A DNA stretch of 64,000 bases from Clostridia bacterium (GTDB lineage Bacteria > Bacillota > Clostridia > Oscillospirales > RGIG5299). Below the pieces are notes generated by a model, which was not told where the DNA came from, ran no database searches, and was given only the letters and a program-made list of their open reading frames with translations. Position numbers and translations under genes: made by a program. The DNA is taken from NCBI GenBank assembly GCA_017504945.1, contig JAFVQJ010000006.1, positions 1 to 64,000 on the forward strand, written 5' to 3'. Below, in pieces: positions 1-7,969 of this stretch. Position 1 is the stretch's first letter. Every line of letters starts with the position of its first letter.

Positions 1-313
1 CCAAAAGAGGGGTAGATGCGAGCGAGGCGAAAGCCTTTGGTCTTGTGAGTTCTTGCCTTACGCATAAGAAATAGCAAAGGGAGCGAAGCGACTTTTGCAT
101 TTCGCTTAAGCGTAAGGCGTTTTGTACCCTTTTTATTCTCGTGAGCATAGGGGAGCCTTCCCCTTAAAAAGATTCTTTTCCCCCTTTTCTCATCTTTGAG
201 AAAAGGGGAGCCCCCGCGGCTTGAACGGGAAAAGAAAAGAAATGCCTCGCGGTCTTTTTGCGGCATTCAAATCCGTCGGCAACGCCGACACCGCAATTAT
301 TCTTTATTCATTA
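1..313. repeat. Non-coding region of nested inverted repeats
   Basis: No gene is visible here. The stretch is packed with self-complementary sequence. GCCTTACGC (55-63) pairs with GCGTAAGGC (110-118), with a smaller hairpin inside. AGGGGA (149-154) pairs with TCCCCT (159-164). CCCCTTTTCTCA (181-192) pairs perfectly with TGAGAAAAGGGG (197-208). GTCGGC/GCCGAC follows near 275-290. The AAGGGGAG words resemble the ends of the 16334-16721 element, so this may be part of a dispersed extragenic repeat. It continues off the window edge, so its full extent is unknown. The long plus-strand reading frame across 221-1006 is the shadow of glnS. Confidence 0.55.
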
Positions 314-346
314 AAAAATCCTCTTGCTTTTTGCAAGAGGATTTTT
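314..346 (-). terminator. Rho-independent terminator of the glnS-gltX-metG operon
   Basis: AAAAATCCTCTTGC and GCAAGAGGATTTTT form a perfect 14-bp stem with a TTTTT loop, ending four bases beyond the glnS stop codon in the direction of transcription. A-tracts and T-tracts flank both sides, so it could work in either direction. Only the minus-strand operon obviously needs it. Confidence 0.9.
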
Positions 347-349
347 ATT

Positions 350-2008
350 TTATTCCGGCTTATATCCGTCCTTAAGCGTTACGGTGCGGATAAATGCTCC
401 CGATTTTTTATCGGCTATGAAATAGCCCGTGCGGACAAACTGGAATCTCTCGCCGCCGTCTTTAAGAGCGTTTGCAAGCGAGGGCTCAACGTAGCCCTTT
501 ACCGTTACGAGCGAATTCTCGGTCAGGTATTTTTCAAAATCGTAGCCCTCCGCTATCTCGGAGGTGTTTTCGATATTGAAAAGAGGCTCGAGCAGGCTGA
601 AGGTCGCGGGAACGGCGTGGGAAGCCGATATCCAATGGATAGTTCCCTTTATCTTTCTGCCGTCGAAGGGATTGCCGTTTCCCGAAACGAGGTCTGCGGT
701 GCAGAGTATCTCGGTGATGACGCCGTTTTCGTCCTTTACGATATCATCGCATCTGACGATATAGCTGCCCATAAGTCTTACCTCCTTGCCAACGGTGAGG
801 CGCTGGAACTTGGGAGGCGGTACCTCGGCAAAATCGCTTCTGTCGATATAAAGCGTTTTCGTAAAGGGGATCTCGCGGTAATCGGTGTTTTCGTCCTGCG
901 GACGGTTGGGAACCTTGAAATATTCGGTTTTTCCCTCTTCGTAGTTGGTTACCGTTACCTTGACGGGATCGAGCACCGCTATTCTTCTTTCAGCCGTGCG
1001 GTTTAATTCGTCGCGCTGACAGTGGTCAAGCAATCTGTGATCGACGAGGCTCGAGGTCTTTGCAACGCCCGCGCGGCGTATGAAATCGTATATTGCGGTG
1101 GGGGTAAAGCCGCGGCGGCGAAGTCCCGAAAGGGTGGGCATTCTGGGATCGTCCCAGCCGGAAACGAATTTATCCTCAACGAGCTTGCGGAGATATCTCT
1201 TACTCATTACCACGTTTGTAACGTTAAGACGGGCAAACTCATACTGATGCGGCTTATTTGCAACGCCCGTGTTTTCAACCACCCAATCGTAGAGCGGACG
1301 GTGGTTTTCAAACTCGATGGAGCAGCAGGAGTGGGTTATGCCCTCGATAGCGTCCTGCAACGGATGGGCGTAGTCGTAAAGGGGATAGATGCACCACTTA
1401 TCGCCCTGACGGTGATGGTGCTTTCTCGTTATTCTGTATATCGCGGGGTCACGCATATTTATATTGGGCGACGCCATATCTATCTTGGCGCGAAGAGTCT
1501 TTTCGCCGTCCTTGTATTTGCCCGCTCTCATTTCCTCAAAAAGCTTTAAGTTCTCCTCTACGCTTCTGTTGCGGTAGGGGCTTTCCTTTCCGGGCTCGGT
1601 GAGCGTTCCGCGGTATTCCTTCATCTCGTCGGAGGAAAGGTCGCAGACGTACGCCTTGCCATCCTTTATGAGCTTTACGGCGTATTCGTAGCATTTCTCG
1701 AAATAGTCGGAGCCGAAAAAGACGTTTTTGGGTTCTTCACCCGTGAGCCAGCTTATATCCTCGTAGATGGACTCAACGTATTCGTTATCCTCCTTGGAGG
1801 GATTGGTATCGTCGTAGCGGAGATTGAAGCTTCCGCCGTAGCGCTTTGCGGCAAGGTAGTTTACAAATATTGCCTTTGCCGAGCCGATGTGAAGATAGCC
1901 GTTGGGCTCGGGCGGAAAGCGGGTCGCGACCTTATCTACTCTGCCCTCTTTGAGATCGGAGTCGATTATATCGGTTATAAAATGTGTAAAATTCTCTGCA
2001 TCAAACAT
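350..2008 (-). CDS. glnS: Glutaminyl-tRNA synthetase (GlnRS)
   Basis: Class I aminoacyl-tRNA synthetase that charges tRNA-Gln with glutamine in the cytoplasm. The 552-residue length is normal for bacterial GlnRS. Residues 31-46 hold the FPPEPNGYLHIGSAKAI signature with its HIGH-type motif, and the KMSKS-type loop reads VMSKR near residue 268. The GlnRS/eukaryotic-GluRS type anticodon-binding barrels fill the C-terminal half. It is the last gene of an aaRS operon, 11 nt after gltX, and ends at a strong terminator. A true GlnRS in a Clostridium suggests that Gln-tRNA can be made directly and not only through GatCAB; no gat genes lie in this window to test that. Identification is secure. Confidence 0.96.
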   Translation of the reverse strand: MFDAENFTHFITDIIDSDLKEGRVDKVATRFPPEPNGYLHIGSAKAIFVNYLAAKRYGGSFNLRYDDTNPSKEDNEYVESIYEDISWLTGEEPKNVFFGSDYFEKCYEYAVKLIKDGKAYVCDLSSDEMKEYRGTLTEPGKESPYRNRSVEENLKLFEEMRAGKYKDGEKTLRAKIDMASPNINMRDPAIYRITRKHHHRQGDKWCIYPLYDYAHPLQDAIEGITHSCCSIEFENHRPLYDWVVENTGVANKPHQYEFARLNVTNVVMSKRYLRKLVEDKFVSGWDDPRMPTLSGLRRRGFTPTAIYDFIRRAGVAKTSSLVDHRLLDHCQRDELNRTAERRIAVLDPVKVTVTNYEEGKTEYFKVPNRPQDENTDYREIPFTKTLYIDRSDFAEVPPPKFQRLTVGKEVRLMGSYIVRCDDIVKDENGVITEILCTADLVSGNGNPFDGRKIKGTIHWISASHAVPATFSLLEPLFNIENTSEIAEGYDFEKYLTENSLVTVKGYVEPSLANALKDGGERFQFVRTGYFIADKKSGAFIRTVTLKDGYKPE

Positions 2009-2019
2009 ATTTTTTGCCT

Positions 2020-3648
2020 CTATTCTGCGAGTAATCTTTTAATTACCGTTTCTTTGCCGAGTATCTTCATAACGGCGCACATATCGGGAGTGCTTTCTCT
2101 GCCCGTTACCGCCAGCCTGATGATAGCCGAAACGTCGCCCACGTGGCCCTTATATCCCGTGGGGTCGGCTTTATACTGCTTCGTGTCGGGGCAGTAGCCG
2201 TGACGGGCGGCAAGCGCCTTGATCTTTTCAAACCACTCGGTCTGCTCGTCGTTTTCCGACCAGACGGAAGCGTAATCGGCAAGGATCGCCCTTGCATCGG
2301 GGCTTTTGAGCTTTTCGCTTTCGGAGGGAACGAAATGCTCCTCGAAGAAATAAGATACGTAGGGGAAAACGTCCTTTAAGGTGGTGAGGTCCTTACGGGG
2401 CTTTTGGCCGCCTCTGCCTACCGAAACTATTGCTTCTATCTTTGCCCTGTCCTTCTCCATGAGGGTATAAAGCGCTTTATCGTGCTCGGGCGCCCAGCTA
2501 TCGAGAAGCGCCATCACCTCGGCGCCCGAAAGGCGTGAGAGATAGTTTCTCGAAACGTCGTTTAACTTATCCATATCGAAAAGACAGCCCGAAATGCTCA
2601 TCTTGGAAAGCTTAAGCTTGAATTCCGACGAGGGAAGGGTGGGATTTGCCCTTCTCCATTCCTCGAAGGAGGAGGAGAGAAGAGTCCACAAATATTCCTT
2701 TACAGCCTCTGCCGTATAGCCGTTTTCGGCGTAGTAGGTTACCGCTGCCTCGGGGTCCTTTCTCTTTGAGAGCTTTCTTTTGCCGCCGTTCTCGTTTTTC
2801 ATTATATGCGCCGTATGGGCAAACTGCGGACGCTTGAAGCCGAGCGCATAGAAAAGCTCGAGATGATAAGGAAGAGTGGAGAGCCACTCCTCGCCTCTTA
2901 CCACGACGGTTGTTCTCATCAGATGGTCGTCAACTGCGTGAGCAAAATGGTAGGTGGGGAGGCCGTCGGATTTGAGAAGCACGAAATCGTTATCGTTCTG
3001 GGGAACCAAAAGCTCGCCCTTTATCTCGTCCTTGAAGGCAACCGTTTTCGTCTTATCGCCTTCGGAGCGAAAGCGCACGATATAGGGCTTATTCTCGGCA
3101 AGGCGCTTTTCGATCTCCTCAAGGGGCAGATCTCTGCAAACGGCGTATTCGCCGTAATATCCGGGGTCCGCCTTTGCAACCGTCTGACGCTCGTGCTGTG
3201 CCTCAAGCTCCTCGGGAGTGCAAAAGCAGGGATATGCCCTCCCCTCGCTCATAAGCTTTTTGGCAAAAACGTGATATATCTCTTTTCTCTCGCTCTGGCG
3301 GTAGGGACCGTAGCTTCCCTTTTCACCGTCTGCGGTGGCTCCCTCGTCAAACTCTATTCCGAAGGAGGAGAAGGTGTTTATTATTCCCTCTATTGCGCCG
3401 TCAACAAGACGCTTCCGGTCGGTGTCCTCTATGCGAAGAAAGAAAACGCCGCCGCTCTGATGCGCCAAGTGGCTGTCAAGCAGAGCCTGATAAAGTCCTC
3501 CGAGGTGGATAAATCCGGTGGGACTCGGCGCAAATCTCGTTACCCTTGCGCCCTCGGGAAGCTCTCTTTTGGGGTATTTCTCCTCAAGCTCCTCGGGAGT
3601 GACGGTAACGTTTGGGAATATAAGCTCTGAAAGTTTTTTATAATCCAT
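2020..3648 (-). CDS. gltX: Glutamyl-tRNA synthetase (GluRS)
   Basis: Class I synthetase that attaches glutamate to tRNA-Glu. The nucleotide-binding signature RFAPSPTGFIHLGG lies near residues 38-51 and the KLSKRK loop near residue 290, followed by an alpha-helical anticodon-binding domain. At 542 residues it is about 50 longer than a typical bacterial GluRS (near 490), with extra sequence in the C-terminal half. It sits between metG (12 nt upstream) and glnS (11 nt downstream) and was probably transcribed with them from the promoter at 5656-5684. With glnS next to it, a discriminating GluRS would be expected, but the sequence alone cannot establish this. Confidence 0.96.
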   Translation of the reverse strand: MDYKKLSELIFPNVTVTPEELEEKYPKRELPEGARVTRFAPSPTGFIHLGGLYQALLDSHLAHQSGGVFFLRIEDTDRKRLVDGAIEGIINTFSSFGIEFDEGATADGEKGSYGPYRQSERKEIYHVFAKKLMSEGRAYPCFCTPEELEAQHERQTVAKADPGYYGEYAVCRDLPLEEIEKRLAENKPYIVRFRSEGDKTKTVAFKDEIKGELLVPQNDNDFVLLKSDGLPTYHFAHAVDDHLMRTTVVVRGEEWLSTLPYHLELFYALGFKRPQFAHTAHIMKNENGGKRKLSKRKDPEAAVTYYAENGYTAEAVKEYLWTLLSSSFEEWRRANPTLPSSEFKLKLSKMSISGCLFDMDKLNDVSRNYLSRLSGAEVMALLDSWAPEHDKALYTLMEKDRAKIEAIVSVGRGGQKPRKDLTTLKDVFPYVSYFFEEHFVPSESEKLKSPDARAILADYASVWSENDEQTEWFEKIKALAARHGYCPDTKQYKADPTGYKGHVGDVSAIIRLAVTGRESTPDMCAVMKILGKETVIKRLLAE

Positions 3649-3660
3649 AAATTTTCCTCT

Positions 3661-5589
3661 TTATCGAATTTCGCCGCCCGCTTCAACCGAATCGTCGAGC
3701 ATTATTACCTTTACGGTGTCGCCCGATTCTGCCGAAAGAAGCATTCCGCAGCTCTCTACGCCGCGAAGCTTTACGGGCATAAGGTTTACTATTGCGGCAA
3801 GAGTTTTGCCTATAAGCTCCTCGGGCTTATAGTATTTTGCAATGCCCGAAACTATCTGGCGGCGGCCCTCACCGTCGTCTACGATAAATTTAAGAAGCTT
3901 ATCGCTCTTCGGAACGGGCTCGCACTCGAGAACCTTAACGGCTCTTATCTCAAGCTTTTCAAAGGCGTCGATAGTTACCTGCTCCTTGTGAACAAGGGGC
4001 TTTCTTGCGGGTGCAAGCTTTGCCTGCGCCTCTGCGGTTATCTCGGCAATGGTCTTTTCCGCATCTATTCTCGGGAAGAGAGCCTCGCCCTTGGTTACGG
4101 CAGTGCCGACGTATTTATCGGTAAAGCAAAGATTATCCCATGAAAGCTCCGCCTCGGAGATTCCGAGCTGAAGCGCCATCTTGCTTGACGATTCGGGCAT
4201 AATGGGCTTGAGCATTATCGCCGCAAAGCGAAGGCACTCGTAAAGGTGATACATTACCGAGGCAAGCTCGCCTTTTTTGGCTTCGTCCTTCGCAAGCACC
4301 CACGGTGCAGTTTCGTCGATATACTTATTTGCTCTCGAAACGAGGCTCATCATGGTGGATACCGCGTTGGAAACGTAGTAGGAATCCATTTCCTTTTCAA
4401 CCTTTTTCACGGTGTCAAGCGCAAATTGCTCCAAAATTCCGTCGAAATCGGTCTTGCCCTCGGGAGCGGGAACGGCGCCGCCGAAATATTTTATTATCAT
4501 CGAGGTCGTTCTCGAAAGAAGATTTCCGAGGTCGTTTGCGAGGTCGGAGTTTATTCTGTTTATAAACAGCTCGTTGGTGTAGTTACCGTCCTGCCCCATG
4601 CTTATCTCGGAGAGGAGGTAATATCTTATTGCATCAACTCCGAAATATTTCGATAAAATTGCGGGGTCCACTACGTTGCCCTTCGATTTGCTCATCTTGC
4701 CGCCGTCGATAAGCAGCCAGCCGTGGCCGTAGACCTTTTTGGGAAGGGGCAGACCGAGTGCCATAAGCATAATGGGCCAATATATAGTGTGGAAGCGGAG
4801 GATATCCTTGCCGATAACGTGAACGTCGGCAGGCCAGAAGTCGTCAAAATCGTTATATTTTCCGTTTTGGTAGCCAAGCGCGGTGATGTAGTTTGAAAGG
4901 GCGTCGATCCAAACGTAGATGACGTGCTTCTCGTTTATCGGAACGGGTATGCCCCAGTCAAACGAGGTGCGGGAGATGCAGAGATCCTGAAGGCCGGGCT
5001 TTAGGAAGTTGTTTACCATTTCGTTTCTTCTGCTCTCGGGCTCGATGAAGTCGGGATGCTCCTCGATATATTTGAGAAGCTGATCGGCGTATTTGCTCAT
5101 CTTGAAGAAATAGGCTTCCTCTTTTGCGGGGTGGACCTCTCTTCCGCAGTCGGGGCATTTGCCGCCCACTGCCTGAGTTTCTGTCCAGAACGCCTCGCAG
5201 GGAGTGCAGTAAAGGCCCTCGTAGGAGCCGAGATATATGTCGCCCTGATCGTAAAGCTGCTTGAATATCTTCTGAACGGACTCGATATGGTAATCGTCGG
5301 TGGTTCTTATAAAGCGGTCGTAGCTTATATTCATAAGCGACCAGAGGTCCTTGATGGAGGCAACGATGCCATCGATATATTCAATGGGTTTTAAGCCCTT
5401 TTTCTCCGCTATCTGTTGGAGCTTCTCGCCGTGCTCGTCGGTTCCGGTGAGAAACATTACGTCAAAGCCCCGCATTCGCTTATACCTTGCTATCGCATCG
5501 GATACGACGGTGGTATAGGTATTGCCGATGTGAAGCTTATCGGACGGGTAATAAATGGGGGTCGTGATGTAGAATTTGTTTTTGTTCAC
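3661..5589 (-). CDS. metG: Methionyl-tRNA synthetase with C-terminal tRNA-binding domain
   Basis: Charges initiator and elongator tRNA-Met. The HIGN motif is at residues 20-23, a zinc knuckle follows as CTPC with a later CPDC (about residues 127-150), and KMSKS sits in GGKMSKSKGN near residue 300. The last ~105 residues are an EMAP/Trbp111-type OB fold for tRNA binding and dimer formation, fused as in many Firmicutes (642 residues in all). The start is GTG, chosen because it has a GAGAGGAG ribosome site upstream and gives the conserved start of the family. First gene of the metG-gltX-glnS operon. The short ~65-nt leader has no room for a T-box. Confidence 0.97.
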   Translation of the reverse strand: MNKNKFYITTPIYYPSDKLHIGNTYTTVVSDAIARYKRMRGFDVMFLTGTDEHGEKLQQIAEKKGLKPIEYIDGIVASIKDLWSLMNISYDRFIRTTDDYHIESVQKIFKQLYDQGDIYLGSYEGLYCTPCEAFWTETQAVGGKCPDCGREVHPAKEEAYFFKMSKYADQLLKYIEEHPDFIEPESRRNEMVNNFLKPGLQDLCISRTSFDWGIPVPINEKHVIYVWIDALSNYITALGYQNGKYNDFDDFWPADVHVIGKDILRFHTIYWPIMLMALGLPLPKKVYGHGWLLIDGGKMSKSKGNVVDPAILSKYFGVDAIRYYLLSEISMGQDGNYTNELFINRINSDLANDLGNLLSRTTSMIIKYFGGAVPAPEGKTDFDGILEQFALDTVKKVEKEMDSYYVSNAVSTMMSLVSRANKYIDETAPWVLAKDEAKKGELASVMYHLYECLRFAAIMLKPIMPESSSKMALQLGISEAELSWDNLCFTDKYVGTAVTKGEALFPRIDAEKTIAEITAEAQAKLAPARKPLVHKEQVTIDAFEKLEIRAVKVLECEPVPKSDKLLKFIVDDGEGRRQIVSGIAKYYKPEELIGKTLAAIVNLMPVKLRGVESCGMLLSAESGDTVKVIMLDDSVEAGGEIR

Positions 5590-5655
5590 AACAAATTCGC
5601 TCCTCTCGTGGTGTGATTTTATATTTGTGTATTACTTTACACAATATATTTTAAT

Positions 5656-5684
5656 AGTATATCACCATTTATTGCGTTTTTCAA
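5656..5684 (-). promoter_or_regulatory. Sigma-A promoter of the metG-gltX-glnS operon
   Basis: Read on the minus strand, TTGAAA (5679-5684) and TATACT (5656-5661) are separated by exactly 17 bp. Transcription would start about 60 nt before the metG GTG. It is divergent from the infC promoter about 60 bp away. Confidence 0.8.
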
Positions 5685-5744
5685 GAGTTTTCACCGTTTG
5701 CGCGGCATTTTTTAAAAAGAAAAAGGTTTTTTGTAAAAAAGGGC

Positions 5745-5773
5745 TTGACAAATTTGCGACTTTGGGGTAAAAT
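5745..5773 (+). promoter_or_regulatory. Sigma-A promoter of the infC-rpmI-rplT operon
   Basis: A consensus -35 TTGACA (5745-5750) is followed after 17 bp by TAAAAT (5768-5773). Initiation near 5780 gives a leader of about 150 nt before infC. Confidence 0.88.
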
Positions 5774-5779
5774 ATCTCC

Positions 5780-5932
5780 ACAACAAAGAAGAAGCCTCCG
5801 CTTCTCACCTTGTCGGCAAAGGAGCCGCGGGTCAATACTTTTATTCCGATAGGGGCATTTTGTCTGTGTCGGGCGTGGTATCGTGCGGAGCTTTTTCGTA
5901 CGATTTTTTTATTTTTCAGGAGGTGCTTTGCC
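5780..5932 (+). promoter_or_regulatory. infC leader, L20-leader-like, with transcription attenuator
   Basis: Structured 5' leader of the IF3-L35-L20 operon. AGAAGC (5790-5795) pairs with GCTTCT (5800-5805). A CCGAT/GTCGG stem follows near 5846-5871, and an intrinsic terminator lies at 5880-5916 immediately before the ribosome site. In low-GC Gram-positive bacteria the equivalent leader is bound by ribosomal protein L20, which promotes premature termination (Rfam L20 leader). The position, the terminator and the blocks around GGTCAATACTTTTATTCCGA fit that family. The assignment rests on resemblance and layout; no covariance search was run. Confidence 0.75.
5880..5916 (+). terminator. Attenuator hairpin in the infC leader
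   Basis: ATCGTGCG (5880-5887) pairs with CGTACGAT (5897-5904) through eight pairs including one G-U, with a nine-base loop, followed by a T-rich tract to 5916. It ends only a few bases before the AGGAGG of infC, so folding it would stop transcription before translation starts. Confidence 0.85.
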
Positions 5933-6466
5933 ATCAACAACAACAAAAAAGAGCATCTTATCAATGATGAGATCAAGGATAAGGAAGTCAGAGTTATCGG
6001 TAACGACGGTTCTCAGATGGGCATTATGAAGATAGCCGACGCTCTCGCAAAGGCAGACGAAGCGGGCTTGGATCTCGTTCGCATCTCGCCCAACGCCGTT
6101 CCCCCCGTTTGCAAAATAATGGATTACGGCAAGTTTTGCTTCGAGCAGATAAAAAAGCAAAAAGAAGCAAAAAAGAACCAGAAGGTCGTAGATATTAAGG
6201 AAATTCAGCTTTCCGTTAAGATCGACACTCACGATTTCGAAACAAAGAAAAATCACGCACTTAGGTTTTTAAAGGGCGGCGACAAGGTCAAGGTCTCGAT
6301 CCGCTTCAGAGGACGTGAAATGGCTCACACCGATCTCGGTGTTGAGGTCATCAACCGCTTCCTCGAGGGCTGTTCCGAGATAGGTGTGGTTGAAAAGCCC
6401 GCCAAGGTAGAGGGCAGAAACGCCATCGCCTTCCTCGCGCCGAAACCTGAAAACAAAAAGGCTTGA
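5933..6466 (+). CDS. infC: Translation initiation factor IF-3, ATC start codon
   Basis: IF-3 binds the 30S subunit, blocks premature 50S joining and checks the initiator codon-anticodon pair. The 177-residue product starts INNNKKEHLINDEIK and runs through the N-terminal domain, basic linker and C-terminal domain (KVKVSIRFRGREMAH). No ATG, GTG or TTG lies in frame at the expected place. The codon nine bases after AGGAGG is ATC (5933-5935), matching the known habit of infC genes of starting at AUU, AUC or AUA so that IF-3 represses its own synthesis. The longer frame back to 5810 runs through the terminator hairpin and is rejected. First gene of infC-rpmI-rplT. Confidence 0.93.
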   Translation: MNNNKKEHLINDEIKDKEVRVIGNDGSQMGIMKIADALAKADEAGLDLVRISPNAVPPVCKIMDYGKFCFEQIKKQKEAKKNQKVVDIKEIQLSVKIDTHDFETKKNHALRFLKGGDKVKVSIRFRGREMAHTDLGVEVINRFLEGCSEIGVVEKPAKVEGRNAIAFLAPKPENKKA

Positions 6467-6499
6467 ATAGAAGAAAATTACTGAGAGGAGTTAACCCCC

Positions 6500-6697
6500 A
6501 TGGCAAAACTTAAGACACACAGCGGTGCTAAAAAGCGCTTCAATCTTACCAAAAACGGCAAAGTTAAGAGAGCTCACGCTTTCAGACGTCATCTCCTTAA
6601 CGCAAAGACCACCAAGCGCAAGAGAAATCTCCGTCGCGGCGCTTATGCAGACGCGACCAACGAGAGCAACATCAAGTTGCTTATCCCTTACAAATAA
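6500..6697 (+). CDS. rpmI: Ribosomal protein bL35
   Basis: Large-subunit protein of 65 residues, very basic, with the family start [14 protein letters not shown] and the RHLL..K..KRKRNLR block. A GAGAGGAG ribosome site precedes the ATG. It lies 33 nt after infC and 25 nt before rplT in the standard order and shares their attenuated promoter. Confidence 0.97.
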   Translation: MAKLKTHSGAKKRFNLTKNGKVKRAHAFRRHLLNAKTTKRKRNLRRGAYADATNESNIKLLIPYK

Positions 6698-6722
6698 GCG
6701 AAGCTAACAGGAGGAATTTATA

Positions 6723-7076
6723 ATGGCAAGAATTAAATACGGCGCTAATACCCGCAAGAGAAGAAAAAAGGTACTTAAGCTCGCAAAAGGCTATTACGGC
6801 GCAAAGAGCAAACAGTTCAGAACTGCCAACGAAGCAGTTATGAAATCTCTCGTTTATGCATATATCGGCAGAAAGCTTAAGAAAAGAGACTTCCGTTCTC
6901 TCTGGATCACCAGAATCTCTGCTGCTGCAAAGGCAAACGGCATGAACTACTCTACCTTTATCCACGGTCTTAAGACCGCGGGAATCGTTATCAACAGAAA
7001 GATCCTTGCTGATCTCGCAGTTAACGATAAGGCAGCTTTCGCAGCTCTCGTTGAAGCAGCAAAGGTAGCGAAATAA
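6723..7076 (+). CDS. rplT: Ribosomal protein bL20
   Basis: Assembly-critical 23S rRNA-binding protein (117 residues). A long basic N-terminal helix ([26 protein letters not shown]) leads into the globular domain with [10 protein letters not shown] and [12 protein letters not shown]. In Firmicutes L20 is also the repressor of its own operon, acting on the leader, which fits the attenuator at 5880-5916. The ribosome site AGGAGG is well placed. Last gene of the operon, with a strong terminator 16 nt after the stop. Confidence 0.97.
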   Translation: MARIKYGANTRKRRKKVLKLAKGYYGAKSKQFRTANEAVMKSLVYAYIGRKLKKRDFRSLWITRISAAAKANGMNYSTFIHGLKTAGIVINRKILADLAVNDKAAFAALVEAAKVAK

Positions 7077-7091
7077 GAGAATTAAATGATT

Positions 7092-7126
7092 AAAAAGACC
7101 GACGTTTCGTCGGTCTTTTTCTTTTT
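7092..7126 (+). terminator. Terminator of infC-rpmI-rplT
   Basis: AAAAAGACCGACG (7092-7104) and CGTCGGTCTTTTT (7108-7120) form a perfect 13-bp stem with a three-base loop, followed by CTTTTTT. Confidence 0.93.
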
Positions 7127-7141
7127 TGAAAAAAATTTTTC

Positions 7142-7170
7142 TTGACATAATTGCCTACACATTATATAAT
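7142..7170 (+). promoter_or_regulatory. Sigma-A promoter for the methyltransferase-dprA-topA-trmFO-plsX run
   Basis: Consensus TTGACA (7142-7147), a 17-bp spacer and consensus TATAAT (7165-7170), placed between the rplT terminator and the next gene. No other clear promoter or terminator is visible until the rpmH promoter at 13600, so this may drive five genes. Confidence 0.9.
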
Positions 7171-7214
7171 GGTTTTTAAATCTACGAAAAACACCGATTT
7201 TTGAGGTGATTTAA

Positions 7215-7958
7215 TTGTATTTGGAAATAACCTCGGCGCAGAACGAGAGGATCAAATCGGTAAAAAAGTCCATTGCCGAAGGCAAGGACAGCGGCGTTAT
7301 GCTAATCGAGGGCGAAAAGCCCGTGTGGGACGCCGTTTCAAACGGCATTGCTCCCGAATATATTTTTTCCTCGGAAAAAAGCGAGAGGGCAAATGCTCTT
7401 GCAAAGGACAATACCGTTTATCTCGTGCCGCCCTTTATTATGGAAAAAATTACCGATACCCGCACGCCGCAGTCGCTCTGTATGATAGCAAGGCGTCCCG
7501 AGCCTCCGAAGGAGCTTCACGGCGGACGTTATATTTTGTGCGAAAATATTCAGGACCCGAAAAATCTCGGCGCAATGATAAGGACCGCCGACGCCTTCGG
7601 TCTTAAGGGCATGCTTCTTTTGGGAAGCTCGGCAGACGAGTTTTCTCCCAAAACCACGAGAGGAGCAATGGGCTCGAATCTTTATCTGCCGATAAAAAGG
7701 ATCGACTACGCGGAGCTTTCGGCCCTTAAGGAGAGATTTACGGTTTGCGCCACCGTTCTTAACGAAAGGGCGGTGCCGCTTGGCAAAACGGAGCTTTCCG
7801 AAAATATGATAATTGCCATAGGCAACGAGGGCAACGGACTTTCGGACGAGCTTATCGCACTTTGCGACAAAAGCATTTACATTCCCATGAAGGGCAGAGC
7901 GCAGTCGCTTAACGCAGGCGTTGCCGCCGCCGTTATTATGTGGGAAATTTCGAAATAG
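7215..7958 (+). CDS. SpoU/TrmH-family RNA 2'-O-methyltransferase
   Basis: SAM-dependent methyltransferase of the SPOUT class, expected to methylate a ribose 2'-OH in rRNA or tRNA. The three knotted-domain motifs are clear: NIQDPKNLGAMIRTADAFG (about residues 110-128), IAIGNEGNGLS (about 194-204) and IPMKGRAQSLNAGVAAAV (about 218-235). The N-terminal ~90 residues look like the L30e-like substrate-binding domain. The 247-residue length fits the RlmB/TsnR-like branch, but the exact target cannot be read from sequence. The start is TTG, chosen for its GAGGTGAT ribosome site. Genes of this type commonly follow rplT in Firmicutes. Confidence 0.88.
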   Translation: MYLEITSAQNERIKSVKKSIAEGKDSGVMLIEGEKPVWDAVSNGIAPEYIFSSEKSERANALAKDNTVYLVPPFIMEKITDTRTPQSLCMIARRPEPPKELHGGRYILCENIQDPKNLGAMIRTADAFGLKGMLLLGSSADEFSPKTTRGAMGSNLYLPIKRIDYAELSALKERFTVCATVLNERAVPLGKTELSENMIIAIGNEGNGLSDELIALCDKSIYIPMKGRAQSLNAGVAAAVIMWEISK

Positions 7959-7969
7959 GGTGAGCTTTT

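Noticed and set aside
5590-5655. T-box riboswitch before metG
   Set aside because: The leader is only ~65 nt, with no specifier stem, T-box sequence or terminator.
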